Position numbers and translations under genes: made by a program. A stretch of 64,000 bases of DNA, from NCBI RefSeq assembly GCF_031884435.1, contig NZ_CP134779.1:4216001-4280000 (forward strand). Direction: 5' to 3'. Below the pieces are notes generated by a model. That model ran no database searches, was not told the DNA's origin, and worked only from the letters and a program-made list of their open reading frames with translations. How positions within the stretch are numbered: the stretch's first letter is position 1; each line of letters opens with the position of its first letter. Shown piece after piece: positions 8,108-16,853 of this stretch. This stretch comes from Bosea sp. 685 (GTDB taxonomy: Bacteria; Pseudomonadota; Alphaproteobacteria; Rhizobiales; Beijerinckiaceae).

Positions 8108-8324
8108 GGCCCGAAATGAACCGAGCTATTTCAATGGCTCTGTCTCGATCATCTATGCGCCGTCATCCTGGGCGAAGCGAAGCTTCGACCCGGGATCCAT
8201 CGTAGAGAGCCGCGCTCTACGATGGATCCCGGATCTGCGCCGCTGACGCGGCTTGTCCAGGATGACGGCGCGGAGAACGGAAAGCGATTGTAAGCCATTG
8301 AAATCTTTGGCTTCATTTCGGGCC
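8108..8324. repeat. Nested palindromic intergenic element, family B
   Basis: A 32-bp outer inverted repeat (8108-8139 and 8293-8324, roughly 85% matching) encloses an inner palindrome (about 8158-8274) beginning GCCGTCATCCTGGG and ending with its complement. The middle is itself a hairpin, CCGGGATCCATCGTAGAG with its complement. It fills the 309-base gap between the DUF2161 and DUF2339 genes. Related inner cores occur at 49927-50055 and 51313-51431. Confidence 0.85.
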
Positions 8325-8335
8325 AACCTCCAAGG

Positions 8336-11300
8336 CTATGGTGAGACGGAGGCGTCGCCTGTGACCTTCTCCTGCTGCGCAAATTCGCGCCGCAGCAGGC
8401 GCTGATAAGCGAGCCCGATCCCGACGAGGCAGGCGCCCAGGCCGATGAAGGACAACGCCCTCAAGAGGCCTTCCAAACCCGACATATCGACGAGGAAGGC
8501 TTTGCAGATCGCGACAGTGACGACGGCAAGGGAGGCCAGCCTGAGGTCTTTCGATTGCAGCCGGAAGCCGAGCGCCAATAGGGCGACGCCATAGAGCAGG
8601 AGCGCCGCCGAGTAAGCGTAGAGTTCGGTTGCGCTGCCGCCATCGACCAGCAGGTCGGGGCCGACGAACCAGCGCCGCACCTCGATCAACAGGTAGATCA
8701 GGCCGCCTATGATCGCTGCCGCGCCAAAGATGCGCCTGGCCAGCGGAGCCGCGACGTATTCGCGTGTCCAGCGCGCCGCGGTGAAGGCGAGAAGCGATGG
8801 CATGAGATAGCCGACCAAGGCGTTGTCGAGGATGATCGGCCCGGCCAATGGCGCCTCTGTCAGCAGCGGATTGGCGAGCAGTCCCGAGAGAAGTCCGAAG
8901 GCGATGCTGGAGCCAAGAGCCGCGCTTTCCGCGCGGACGACGATGGGGCGACCGAACACCCTGACCGAACCGGCGATCATGACGGCAATGGTCGCGATGA
9001 AGCCGAGCGAGGCGTACCAACCAGCTTCGGCCAGCGTTACCGGCACCTCGGAGACGAGCAGTGGCCCGTGGAAGCCATGTCTCAGAAGCAGGAAGGCGCA
9101 CAGCACCGCCCCGCCGATTGCGGTCTTGGCGAAGGCTTGACTGATTGCTGGACGGGCGGAGCGCGTCCAGAAGGCAAGGCCGGCGAAGGCAAGGGTTGCT
9201 GCGCCATATCCCCATAGGATCCGATTGAAGATGATCGGGCCGGAGACGCCGCTTTGATCGATCATCGGATTGCGCAGGATGCCGAGCGCGAGCGTCGCCC
9301 ATCCGATCGCCAGGACGGCCAGCGCGCGCATCGCATATTCGGTCACGCGGCTGCTTGCGGCTGTGTGCCAGATCCGCGCCGCGGCAGTCAGGGCGAGCAG
9401 CATGAGCGTGACGATGACCGCCTCGACGAAGCCGACGGTCTCAACGGATCGCGGCGCCATTTGCGGGCCCGCAAAGGCGTGCCGGACGATGAGGATGGCC
9501 CCGAGAGAAATCAAGACGGCCGCACAGGCGGTGAGACTTTCGCCGATGCGCGAGCGTGCTTCATCTCGATCGAGCACGAAACCCAGTACGCCCAGAGACA
9601 GGCCGGCCAGCACGTAGAGCATGAGCCGGTTGAAGACGGGCGGCCCGAGCACCTGCGTGCCATCGAAGAGCGGATTGAGCAGGCCGCAAAGCCCAGCGAG
9701 GCTCAGCACGATCAGGGCGGCGGCAGCGATGTCTGCAGCCGGGCCGAAGATGCGCCCGGCCAGGCGGCGAGCAAGGCGTTGCAATCCTGCCCCGATGAGG
9801 CCGATCGCCACGACATGCATCACAGCTTCCTCGAAGAGCCTGTTTCGTGGCTCCCCCAAATAATGGTCTGCGATCAGCGTGATGTTCGGCACGAGGTCCG
9901 GCCCGGCGAAGAACTGCCGGATTTCGAGCAAGACGAACGCTGCCCCAAAGGCAACGGCCAAAGCCTCGTGCACGCTGCGGGGCCGGTCCTGCTTTGCGCG
10001 CAGCGCCAGAGCGCCAATAGCGAAGCACAGCGCCGGACCGGCATAGGCGGGGATGACCCAGTTGACGATGGGCCAGGAGCCCATATCGGTGACGATCGGT
10101 TGCCAGACCAGGCGCGCGAATGCGGCCGTCGCCAAAGCGGCCGACATGCTGCGCAACAAGGGGATCGGGCGCAGGCTGGCGATGATGGCAACGCCTGCTG
10201 CGGCGATGGCCAGCCCGACCACAAGCCAGGTCTCGCGCAGCGCAAAGGCAACAGTCATGCCGAGCGCTATCGAGCCGCCGGCGGCATAGGCGGCCGAGCC
10301 GATGAAGGCGAGCGGGTTGGTCCGCGACCGCGTGTTGCGTCGTTCGACGGGCAGCAGCACTTCCGAAGCGCCAAACAGCGCCAGCGACAGCAAGAGCGCG
10401 AGCGCCGCGAAGCCGGTCGAGCGCTCAAAGCCGTTGCTGCGCAGAGCCGCTGCCAGCAACAAACAGATCGGTCCAAGCGCGGAGGCGAAGGCAAGGCAGC
10501 CGCGGATGATGAATCCGCCTGCACCGGAGCCCTTGCGCGTCAGCAGGGCATAGAAGGGAAGTCCTGCGACGATCACAGCCAGCAGGGCAGCGGTCCAGCC
10601 AATTCCCGGACCGGCATTGCCGGTGAAACTCAGCCTGATGAGATCGAGGACGAGGTGCGGCGAGATGCCGAAGGCGGCCTCCCGGCTCGGCCAGAGCAAG
10701 ACCATTCCCGCCGCGGCAGCCGCAGCCAGAGGCGCCAGCGGCGCAAGGTCACGGTGCCGCGCAGACGAGAGCACGGCCACCAGCACCGATATCAGAATGG
10801 CAGCGTGCAGCGGTGCGGGACCACCATCGGCTGTCCATATGACCCCGGACAGAACCAGCGGGACGGCGATCGCGATGAGGCTGATCGCGTCGAAGCCCAA
10901 AACGGTCCAAACGCCCTGGGCTGATCGGCCCCTGAGCGCGGGCCATTCCTTGAGCAAGACAAGAGCAAGCACTGCGCCGACGATCAGCAAGAAGGAGGCC
11001 CATGGCGGATTGTGACCCGCCAGTGCGATCAGCAGGGTCCAGATGCCGTGTCCCGCAACGGCGCCCAGCGTGACCACCCGGCTCGGCCGCCGCGCATGCA
11101 GAAGGAAGGCGGTCGTCGTGACGAAAGCGATGAAGATGGATAGCGACGCGTAGCTCGGCGCGGTGCTGGCGACCAGCATGGGCGTCGCATAGGAGCCGAC
11201 GAGGCCAAATAGCCCAAGGACCGGGCCGTGGACGAGAGATGCGGCAAGCGCGGCCAGGCCGATCAGCCCCATCAACGCGAAGGCGAAACCAGGCCCGATG

Positions 11301-12148
11301 AAGCCATAGATCGCATGCGCCGCAAAGACGACGCCGAACCCGCTGAGCACGCTGACGCCGGCGAGAACGCCGGGGATGTTGGCGCTGCCCAGACGTTCGA
11401 ATGCAGCCGAGACAGGGCCGAGATCGTGGATCTGGTCGGTCCGCCTCAGATATTCACTGGCGGCGGCGGCGAGAAGCGAAAAACCCGCGCCCATCAACAG
11501 GCGCACGCCTGGGCCGAAGACACCGGCCTCGATTGAGTATCGAACGAGGAAGAGCCCGCCAAAGGCGAGTGCGATACCACCCACCCAAACCGCCCAACGC
11601 GAGCCGATCGCCTCTTCGAAATCGCGGCGTGGAGCGACTGGCGCAGGCAACGGCGCCTCAGTGATTGCAGCCACTGGCGGTGGTGATGAGGGTACGGCCT
11701 GTGCTTCGAAGGTCTGCGGAGCGTACTCCGGCTCGAGCTCAGCATCGCGGGCCGCTTCGGCAAGCGGCTCGATCTCTTCCACGGAGGGCGACGGCGCCTC
11801 GAACGCATCGAGCGGCGGCGGGGGAGCGATTACGGGTTCAGGCGGACTATCCGGCGTCGGTTGCAGGATGGCCTCAGCCCGAACGACAGCATCCGCGGGC
11901 GAAGCCGTATCGCGAGCGGACCACTGCGTGGCTGCGAGTCCGCTGTCGGCTTCTGGCTGGCCAGGTTCCGCAAGAGATCTGCGAAGCGCGGCTATCGCAG
12001 ATCGCAATTCGTCGAGTTCAGCCTGCTGCCTTGCAACACGTGCAAGCGCGTCATTGGCTCGCCCGATTGCAGAGAAGGCCGCCCAAGGGACGGCGATGAG
12101 GAAGCCAAGGATAAGGATTACGAGGCCGAGCAGAGCCAGAGCTTCCAA
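8336..12148 (-). CDS. DUF2339 family polytopic membrane protein
   Basis: Very large inner-membrane protein of 1270 residues. An N-terminal membrane anchor (about 4-26) is followed by a short coiled coil (about 32-62, ARVARQQAELDELRSAIAAL) and an acidic, Pro/Ala-rich linker (about 65-175). From about residue 190 (SRWAVWVGGIALAFGGLFLVR) an uninterrupted series of roughly two dozen or more hydrophobic segments runs to the C-terminus. Recurrent blocks with F.GP and an 'NP L' turn suggest internal duplication. The architecture matches DUF2339, whose function is unknown. It is monocistronic, flanked by a repeat and by the GntR region. Confidence 0.88.
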   Translation of the reverse strand: MEALALLGLVILILGFLIAVPWAAFSAIGRANDALARVARQQAELDELRSAIAALRRSLAEPGQPEADSGLAATQWSARDTASPADAVVRAEAILQPTPDSPPEPVIAPPPPLDAFEAPSPSVEEIEPLAEAARDAELEPEYAPQTFEAQAVPSSPPPVAAITEAPLPAPVAPRRDFEEAIGSRWAVWVGGIALAFGGLFLVRYSIEAGVFGPGVRLLMGAGFSLLAAAASEYLRRTDQIHDLGPVSAAFERLGSANIPGVLAGVSVLSGFGVVFAAHAIYGFIGPGFAFALMGLIGLAALAASLVHGPVLGLFGLVGSYATPMLVASTAPSYASLSIFIAFVTTTAFLLHARRPSRVVTLGAVAGHGIWTLLIALAGHNPPWASFLLIVGAVLALVLLKEWPALRGRSAQGVWTVLGFDAISLIAIAVPLVLSGVIWTADGGPAPLHAAILISVLVAVLSSARHRDLAPLAPLAAAAAAGMVLLWPSREAAFGISPHLVLDLIRLSFTGNAGPGIGWTAALLAVIVAGLPFYALLTRKGSGAGGFIIRGCLAFASALGPICLLLAAALRSNGFERSTGFAALALLLSLALFGASEVLLPVERRNTRSRTNPLAFIGSAAYAAGGSIALGMTVAFALRETWLVVGLAIAAAGVAIIASLRPIPLLRSMSAALATAAFARLVWQPIVTDMGSWPIVNWVIPAYAGPALCFAIGALALRAKQDRPRSVHEALAVAFGAAFVLLEIRQFFAGPDLVPNITLIADHYLGEPRNRLFEEAVMHVVAIGLIGAGLQRLARRLAGRIFGPAADIAAAALIVLSLAGLCGLLNPLFDGTQVLGPPVFNRLMLYVLAGLSLGVLGFVLDRDEARSRIGESLTACAAVLISLGAILIVRHAFAGPQMAPRSVETVGFVEAVIVTLMLLALTAAARIWHTAASSRVTEYAMRALAVLAIGWATLALGILRNPMIDQSGVSGPIIFNRILWGYGAATLAFAGLAFWTRSARPAISQAFAKTAIGGAVLCAFLLLRHGFHGPLLVSEVPVTLAEAGWYASLGFIATIAVMIAGSVRVFGRPIVVRAESAALGSSIAFGLLSGLLANPLLTEAPLAGPIILDNALVGYLMPSLLAFTAARWTREYVAAPLARRIFGAAAIIGGLIYLLIEVRRWFVGPDLLVDGGSATELYAYSAALLLYGVALLALGFRLQSKDLRLASLAVVTVAICKAFLVDMSGLEGLLRALSFIGLGACLVGIGLAYQRLLRREFAQQEKVTGDASVSP

Positions 12149-12267
12149 AACATACCCTCAACCACAGATAGACCGTCGTTGATGGCATAACGTGTCGTCA
12201 CAGGCTGTGTCCAATGGTGCGGGCCTCATGACCTGCTCCAGCGCGGCTTGTCTTGGGCCGCTGTTGA

Positions 12268-12287
12268 AATATCAGATATCTCATATT
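12268..12287. promoter_or_regulatory. Candidate GntR operator
   Basis: A 20-bp imperfect palindrome (18 of 20 positions) with centre AGATATCT and flanking ATAT arms lies 36-55 bases before the GntR start. It is an AT-rich island in GC-rich DNA. Position and symmetry fit autoregulation and control of the uronate genes downstream; binding is inferred. Confidence 0.6.
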
Positions 12288-12322
12288 AGAAACCACCCGG
12301 CGGGATGATCGCGGAGGCCAGC

Positions 12323-13021
12323 ATGGATCACGGCGAGCGCGTCACCCCGGTCCAGCCGATCTTCCTCGTCAATCTGCGCGACCATGTTCACGAGAATCTG
12401 CGCAAGGCGATCATTGCCGGCCGGCTCGTCGACGAGGAGCGCTTGAACGAGCGCGATCTTGCACGCGATCTCGGCGTCAGCACCACGCCGCTGAAGGAGG
12501 CCTTGCGGCAGCTCGAGACTGAGGGCCTGGTGCGGACGGAGCCGAGGCGCGGCGTTTTCGTGACCTATGGCCCACAGCAGGCCGAGGAGATGTCGCTCGC
12601 CCGCGCCGCGCTTGAAAGCATGATCGCGCGCATGGCGGCCAGACGCGCCTCGCCTGCCGATATCGACCTCTTGCGGGCTCAGGTCGCCGATATGGAGACC
12701 GCGACGCGAAGGGGCGATGTCGAAAGGCTGATCGAGCTCAACGAGCTCTTCCACGGCCAGATCCATGAGGCCTCGGGCTGCGAGTATCTGCGGCGCCTCC
12801 AGAGCCGGCAGCAGATCTACGATCATACGACGCGCGTCGGCCTGCTCCAGGACGCCGATGAGCGCGGCCGCGCTTTCGCCGAGCACCGCGCCATTCTCGA
12901 CGCGATCGCAATGGGAGACCCCGATTCCGCCGAACGGATCATGCGCGATCACATCGTCCGATCCGGGCAACGCCATATCGAGACGGTTTTCGGGCGTGCC
13001 CGGCCGGGAGACAGACAATGA
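12323..13021 (+). CDS. GntR family transcriptional regulator, FadR/FCD type
   Basis: Regulator of 232 residues with an N-terminal winged helix-turn-helix (about 20-80, ERDLARDLGVSTTPLKEALRQL) and an all-helical FCD effector domain (about 90-220). The FCD metal-binding set is suggested by Asn/Glu/His in ELNELFHGQIHEA and by later EHRAIL and RDHI histidines. FCD regulators commonly sense sugar acids or other carboxylates. The ATG at 12323 has GGAGG five bases upstream; an ATG at 12305 is possible but has no clear ribosome site. It heads the uronate/aldarate cluster and probably represses it. Confidence 0.9.
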   Translation: MDHGERVTPVQPIFLVNLRDHVHENLRKAIIAGRLVDEERLNERDLARDLGVSTTPLKEALRQLETEGLVRTEPRRGVFVTYGPQQAEEMSLARAALESMIARMAARRASPADIDLLRAQVADMETATRRGDVERLIELNELFHGQIHEASGCEYLRRLQSRQQIYDHTTRVGLLQDADERGRAFAEHRAILDAIAMGDPDSAERIMRDHIVRSGQRHIETVFGRARPGDRQ

Positions 13022-13247
13022 GCCTGGGCCGCGTCGGAAGGACGCTTGCCGGAACCTCGGCCTCATCGGTGCCGGGTGATGGCGTCAGCCGTCGCGACGC
13101 GCGCAGCCGGCACGGGCGCAAATGCCATTCGCCACTGAGGGAAAGGCAGACTGCATAGCCATAAAAACGAGAAGCCCAACATGGGCCCCCGACGGACGAG
13201 CCAACGCCCGCGGACCAGTTTTCCAATGTTCCAGAAAGGGTGGAAAC

Positions 13248-14429
13248 ATGACGCATGATATTTCCAGACGGCATCTGATCGGCGGCGCGCTTGGCATGGC
13301 CGGGCTCGGCGGGCTCGCTGTGCATCCCGCTGCTGCCCAGGTGGCAAAGCCGAAATCCCCGCTGCTGCTGAACGTGGTCGACGCTGCCGGCAACCTTGCC
13401 CTCACGCAGCCGGCCTTCGACAATTACCGCAAGGCCAATCCGGATCTCGTCTCGCGCATCGCCTTCACCAAGGCTCCGGCGCCCGAGCTTCCGAGCAAGA
13501 TCAAGGCCCAGCAGGGCGCAAACCGCGTCGACATCGATCTTGTGATCATCGGCCCCGATGCGCTCTCCGCCGGCCTCGCCGACGACATCTACTACGATCT
13601 CATCGGCGAGCAGGCGAAGAACCTGCCCGATCTCCAATCGATCTATCTCGACCCCGCCTGGCGCATGCAGGCCCTGGCCAAGGGGCGCGGCGTCGTCATC
13701 AGCTATTATCCGTCCGGTCCGCTGCTGGAATATGCGCCGGCGCGCGTCAAGACGCCGCCGACCACGGCCGAGGAACTGCTCGACTGGGCCAAGCAGAACC
13801 CCAAGAAGTTCATCTATGCGCGCCCCGCCAATTCCGGGCCCGGGCGGACCTTCCTGATGGGGCTGCCCTATCTGCTTGGAGACACCGACCCGAAGGATCC
13901 AGTCAAAGGCTGGGACAAGACCTGGGCCTATCTGAAGGAGTTGCACAAGCAGATCGAGTACTACCCGACCGGGACCGGAGCCGTGATGAAGGAGTTCGGC
14001 GACGGCACGCGCGACATGATGGTCACCACGACGGGATGGGACATCAATCCGCGTGCGCTCGGCATCGTGCCGAAGGACGCCAAGATCCAGACGCTGAAGG
14101 GGTTCCGCTGGGTAGTGGACGCGCATTATCTCAGCATCCCGAAGGGTCTCCCGGCGGAGCGCATTCCGATCCTGGTCGACCTGATCTCCCACATGCTGAA
14201 GAAAGATCAGCAGGCCTATGCCTATGACGAAGGCTATTTCTATCCCGGCCCGGCGGTGAAGGACGTGCCGCTCTCGATGGCGCCCAAGGCAAGCCAGGAC
14301 ACGCTCGCCGAATATGGCCGGCCGGAATACGACAAGCTGATCGCCGACAATCCCAAGGAACTGCCACTCGAGCCCGTACAGCTCGTCCAGGCTTTCCGGC
14401 GCTGGGATGAAGAAATCGGCTCCAAATAA
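13248..14429 (+). CDS. ABC transporter substrate-binding protein with Tat-type signal
   Basis: Extracellular solute-binding protein of 393 residues. The N-terminus MTHDISRRHLIGGALGMAG is a twin-arginine-like signal, with a processing site near HPAAAQV. The mature part is a two-lobe binding protein of the family-1/PotD class. The ATG at 13248 follows an AAAGGGTGG sequence; upstream in-frame codons lack family character. No permease or ATPase lies next to it, so it either uses a distant transporter or lost its partners. Position in the uronate cluster suggests a sugar-acid ligand, which is inference. Confidence 0.85.
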   Translation: MTHDISRRHLIGGALGMAGLGGLAVHPAAAQVAKPKSPLLLNVVDAAGNLALTQPAFDNYRKANPDLVSRIAFTKAPAPELPSKIKAQQGANRVDIDLVIIGPDALSAGLADDIYYDLIGEQAKNLPDLQSIYLDPAWRMQALAKGRGVVISYYPSGPLLEYAPARVKTPPTTAEELLDWAKQNPKKFIYARPANSGPGRTFLMGLPYLLGDTDPKDPVKGWDKTWAYLKELHKQIEYYPTGTGAVMKEFGDGTRDMMVTTTGWDINPRALGIVPKDAKIQTLKGFRWVVDAHYLSIPKGLPAERIPILVDLISHMLKKDQQAYAYDEGYFYPGPAVKDVPLSMAPKASQDTLAEYGRPEYDKLIADNPKELPLEPVQLVQAFRRWDEEIGSK

Positions 14430-14639
14430 CGGCCGACTCTTGCATGACGGCAATCTCTAGCTTCGCCATGGAGCGTCCGCCGTCGCGGCGGGCGCCTCTC
14501 CGCCATCGCATCCCGCACGTGCCATCATGCCCGTCACTGCGCGTCGTCCTGAACGGCGCCTTGAGAGGCACGCGCCCCGACACCGTCGCAAGGTCTGCCT
14601 CCGGGCCGACATCACCCGCATTCTCACGGATACCGGCCC

Positions 14640-15845
14640 ATGAAAATCACTGCGCTCGAAACCATTCAGCTGCCCTACCTCAAGAATATCCTCTGGCTGC
14701 AGATCCATACCGATGAGGGGCTGATCGGCCTCGGCGAGACCTTCCGCGGCGCGGATGCGGTTGCGCGCTATCTGCATAGCGACGTCGCGCCGCTCCTCAT
14801 CGGCCGCGATCCGCTGGAAATCGACGCGATCTCGAAGCTGCTGATCGAGACCTATGTCGGGTTCCGCTCCTCGGGCGTCGAGATGCGCGCGGCCTCCGCC
14901 GTCGACATCGCGCTCTGGGATCTCTTCGGCAAGGCGACGAACCAGCCGATCCACCAGTTGCTCGGCGGTCTCTCGCGACAGCGCATCCGCACCTACAACA
15001 CCTGCGCCGGGTACACCTACAACAAGAGCGGTGCGCGCCGTTACATCGGTGCCGGCGACCAGGGGGCGGAAGGCCCCTATGAGGACCAGATCGCGTTCCA
15101 TCGCGATGCCGGCGCATTGGCGCAAAGCCTGCTGGAGGAAGGCATCACGGCGATGAAGATCTGGCCCTTCGACCCTTACGCGGTCGAAAGCGGCGGCAAC
15201 TTCATCCACCGGGCCGATCTCGACAAGGCGCTCCTGCCCTTCCGCCAGATCCGCGACGCCGTCGGCGACAGGATGGAGGTGATGGTCGAGCTGCATTCGA
15301 TGTGGGACCTGCCATCGGCGCTGGCGATCGCTCGCGGCCTGCAGGAATTCCGGCCGTTCTGGGCCGAGGATCCCATCAAGATGCAGGACCCGGACGCGCT
15401 CGCCATCTATGCGCAGCGTTCCGGCCTGCCGGTCTGCGCCAGCGAAACCGTCGCAACCCGATCGCAGTTTCTCGAATTGCTGCGCAAGGGAGCAGCCGAC
15501 TACGTCATGCTCGATGTGTCATGGTGTGGCGGCTTGAGCGAGGCCAAGAAGATCGGCACGATGGCCGAAGCCTTCCAGCGCCCGGTCGCGCCCCATGACT
15601 GCACCGGCCCGGTCGTCTTCGCCGCCTCGATCCATCTCGCGATGAACCTCCCCAATGCGATCTTCCAGGAATCGGTCAGGGCCTATTACAGCTCCTGGTA
15701 CCGTGACCTCGTCACGGTGATGCCGCGCATCGAGGACGGGCATGTCTACCCCTTCGCGGGCGCGGGGCTCGGCCTCGAACTCAGCCCCTACGTGCTCGAA
15801 CATCCCGATGCAATCATCGAGAAGACAAGGCGGGCCGATCTGTGA
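14640..15845 (+). CDS. Enolase-superfamily (mandelate racemase/muconate lactonizing) enzyme
   Basis: Cytoplasmic enzyme of 401 residues. Mg2+ ligands fit Glu217 (MVELHS), Glu243 (WAEDP) and Glu269 (ASETVATR), with His319 (APHDCTGP) as a candidate general base and Lys173 (MKIWPFD) at the end of the second barrel strand. The second lysine of the usual KxK motif is absent, replaced by a Trp-Pro. The superfamily abstracts a proton alpha to a carboxylate, and sugar-acid dehydratases and galactarolactone cycloisomerase belong here. Beside uronate dehydrogenase, an aldarate dehydratase or aldarolactone cycloisomerase is most likely. Its TGA overlaps the GTG of the lactonase remnant. Confidence 0.88.
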   Translation: MKITALETIQLPYLKNILWLQIHTDEGLIGLGETFRGADAVARYLHSDVAPLLIGRDPLEIDAISKLLIETYVGFRSSGVEMRAASAVDIALWDLFGKATNQPIHQLLGGLSRQRIRTYNTCAGYTYNKSGARRYIGAGDQGAEGPYEDQIAFHRDAGALAQSLLEEGITAMKIWPFDPYAVESGGNFIHRADLDKALLPFRQIRDAVGDRMEVMVELHSMWDLPSALAIARGLQEFRPFWAEDPIKMQDPDALAIYAQRSGLPVCASETVATRSQFLELLRKGAADYVMLDVSWCGGLSEAKKIGTMAEAFQRPVAPHDCTGPVVFAASIHLAMNLPNAIFQESVRAYYSSWYRDLVTVMPRIEDGHVYPFAGAGLGLELSPYVLEHPDAIIEKTRRADL

Positions 15846-16018
15846 TCGCCTTCCGCACGCTCTCTGCGCTTGGTTGTCGCGTCGGCGAATGTCCGCTTTG
15901 GGACGAGCGGCGCGACATGCTCAGCATCGCCCCCCTGCCCGGCCCGGGCGATGGCGACCTGTTCGTCGCGGTGGCTCCTGTCGCCGGCGTGCCGATTGCG
16001 CGCATGAAAGGGCTTTGA
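15842..16018 (+). pseudogene. SMP-30/gluconolactonase remnant with large internal deletion
   Basis: A 58-codon frame opens at a GTG overlapping the previous stop. Its first half reads LGCRVGECPLWDERRDML, the typical start of SMP-30/gluconolactonase proteins, which are about 290 residues long. Its second half reads GDGDLFVAVAPVAGVPIARM, the typical C-terminal end. The roughly 230 residues between, carrying the metal ligands, are gone, and the frame remains open to a TGA. It sits exactly where an aldonolactonase would be expected, before uronate dehydrogenase. I read it as a deletion derivative without lactonase activity. Confidence 0.8.
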
Positions 16019-16020
16019 CG

Positions 16021-16845
16021 ATGGGCTTGGCATCGACGCATCGCTCGGCTGAGGCCAGCCATGTGCTGCTGACGGGAGCGTCCGGCACCTTGGGACGCGT
16101 GCTCGCACCGGGCCTCAGTGCCGCCGGTCATCGCTTACGTCTCAGCGACCTCCTGCCCTTTCCCGATCCGACGCCTGGCGGAGCGCGCTTTGCGGCCGCC
16201 GACCTCACCGACAAGGCAGCTCTTGCTGCCGCTTGCCCGCACGACGTGACCGACATCGTGCATTTCGGCGGCATCAACACCGAAGCGGACCCCGAGGCGA
16301 TCCTGAGGGTCAACATCTCGGGCACGCTGAATATCTTCGAACTGGCGCGCGAGCGCCGGGCGCGCGTGATCTTCGCCAGTTCAAACCATGCGATCGGCTT
16401 CTATCCGCGCACGCAGCAACCGCTGACGATTGCCGATCCTTGCCGGCCGGATGGGCATTATGGCGTCTCCAAGGTCTATGCCGAGGCGCTGGGCCGGCTC
16501 TACCATGACAAGCATGGCATCGAGAGCGTCCATCTGCGCATCGGCTCCTGCCTGCCCAAGCCGCAGGAAACGCGGAACCTCGCGACCTGGCTGTCCTATC
16601 CCGATCTCATCCGCCTCGTGCTTGCCGCGCTTGCCGCGCCGGACATCGGCTATGGCGTCATATGGGGAATTTCGGCCAATACGCGCCGCTGGTGGACGGG
16701 CGACGACGCGCACCGGATCGGTTTCGTGGCGCAGGACAATGCCGAGGATTTTGCCGATCAGGTCGCGCCGGAGGAAGGCGACACGGTCACCCGCAGCTTC
16801 CAGGGCGGTTCTCATTGCGGCATCGGCTATAGCCGGCGCGGCTGA
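16021..16845 (+). CDS. udh: Uronate dehydrogenase, SDR/NAD-dependent epimerase fold
   Basis: Cytoplasmic NAD-dependent enzyme of 274 residues that oxidises galacturonate or glucuronate to the aldaro-lactone. The Rossmann motif GASGTLG is at 19-25 and the catalytic Tyr147-x3-Lys151 in GHYGVSK. Uronate dehydrogenase hallmarks are ASSNHAIGFYPR (119-130), RIGSCLPKPQETRNLATWLS and a C-terminal SFQGG. The ATG at 16021 lies two bases after the lactonase remnant; a longer upstream frame is spurious. Neighbours indicate oxidative uronate catabolism. Confidence 0.88.
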   Translation: MGLASTHRSAEASHVLLTGASGTLGRVLAPGLSAAGHRLRLSDLLPFPDPTPGGARFAAADLTDKAALAAACPHDVTDIVHFGGINTEADPEAILRVNISGTLNIFELARERRARVIFASSNHAIGFYPRTQQPLTIADPCRPDGHYGVSKVYAEALGRLYHDKHGIESVHLRIGSCLPKPQETRNLATWLSYPDLIRLVLAALAAPDIGYGVIWGISANTRRWWTGDDAHRIGFVAQDNAEDFADQVAPEEGDTVTRSFQGGSHCGIGYSRRG

Positions 16846-16853
16846 GGGGCGAC

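Noticed and set aside
9254..10924. 556-codon plus-strand frame within the DUF2339 gene
   Set aside because: Antisense shadow of a high-GC membrane protein gene, rich in Gln, Arg, Gly and Asp and without motifs.
12183..12266. Possible intrinsic terminator upstream of the GntR gene
   Set aside because: No stable stem followed by a T-tract could be found on either strand.
14430..14639. Gap between the binding-protein and enolase-family genes, checked for a lost permease
   Set aside because: Only 210 bases without hydrophobic coding in any frame; no transporter remnant is visible.
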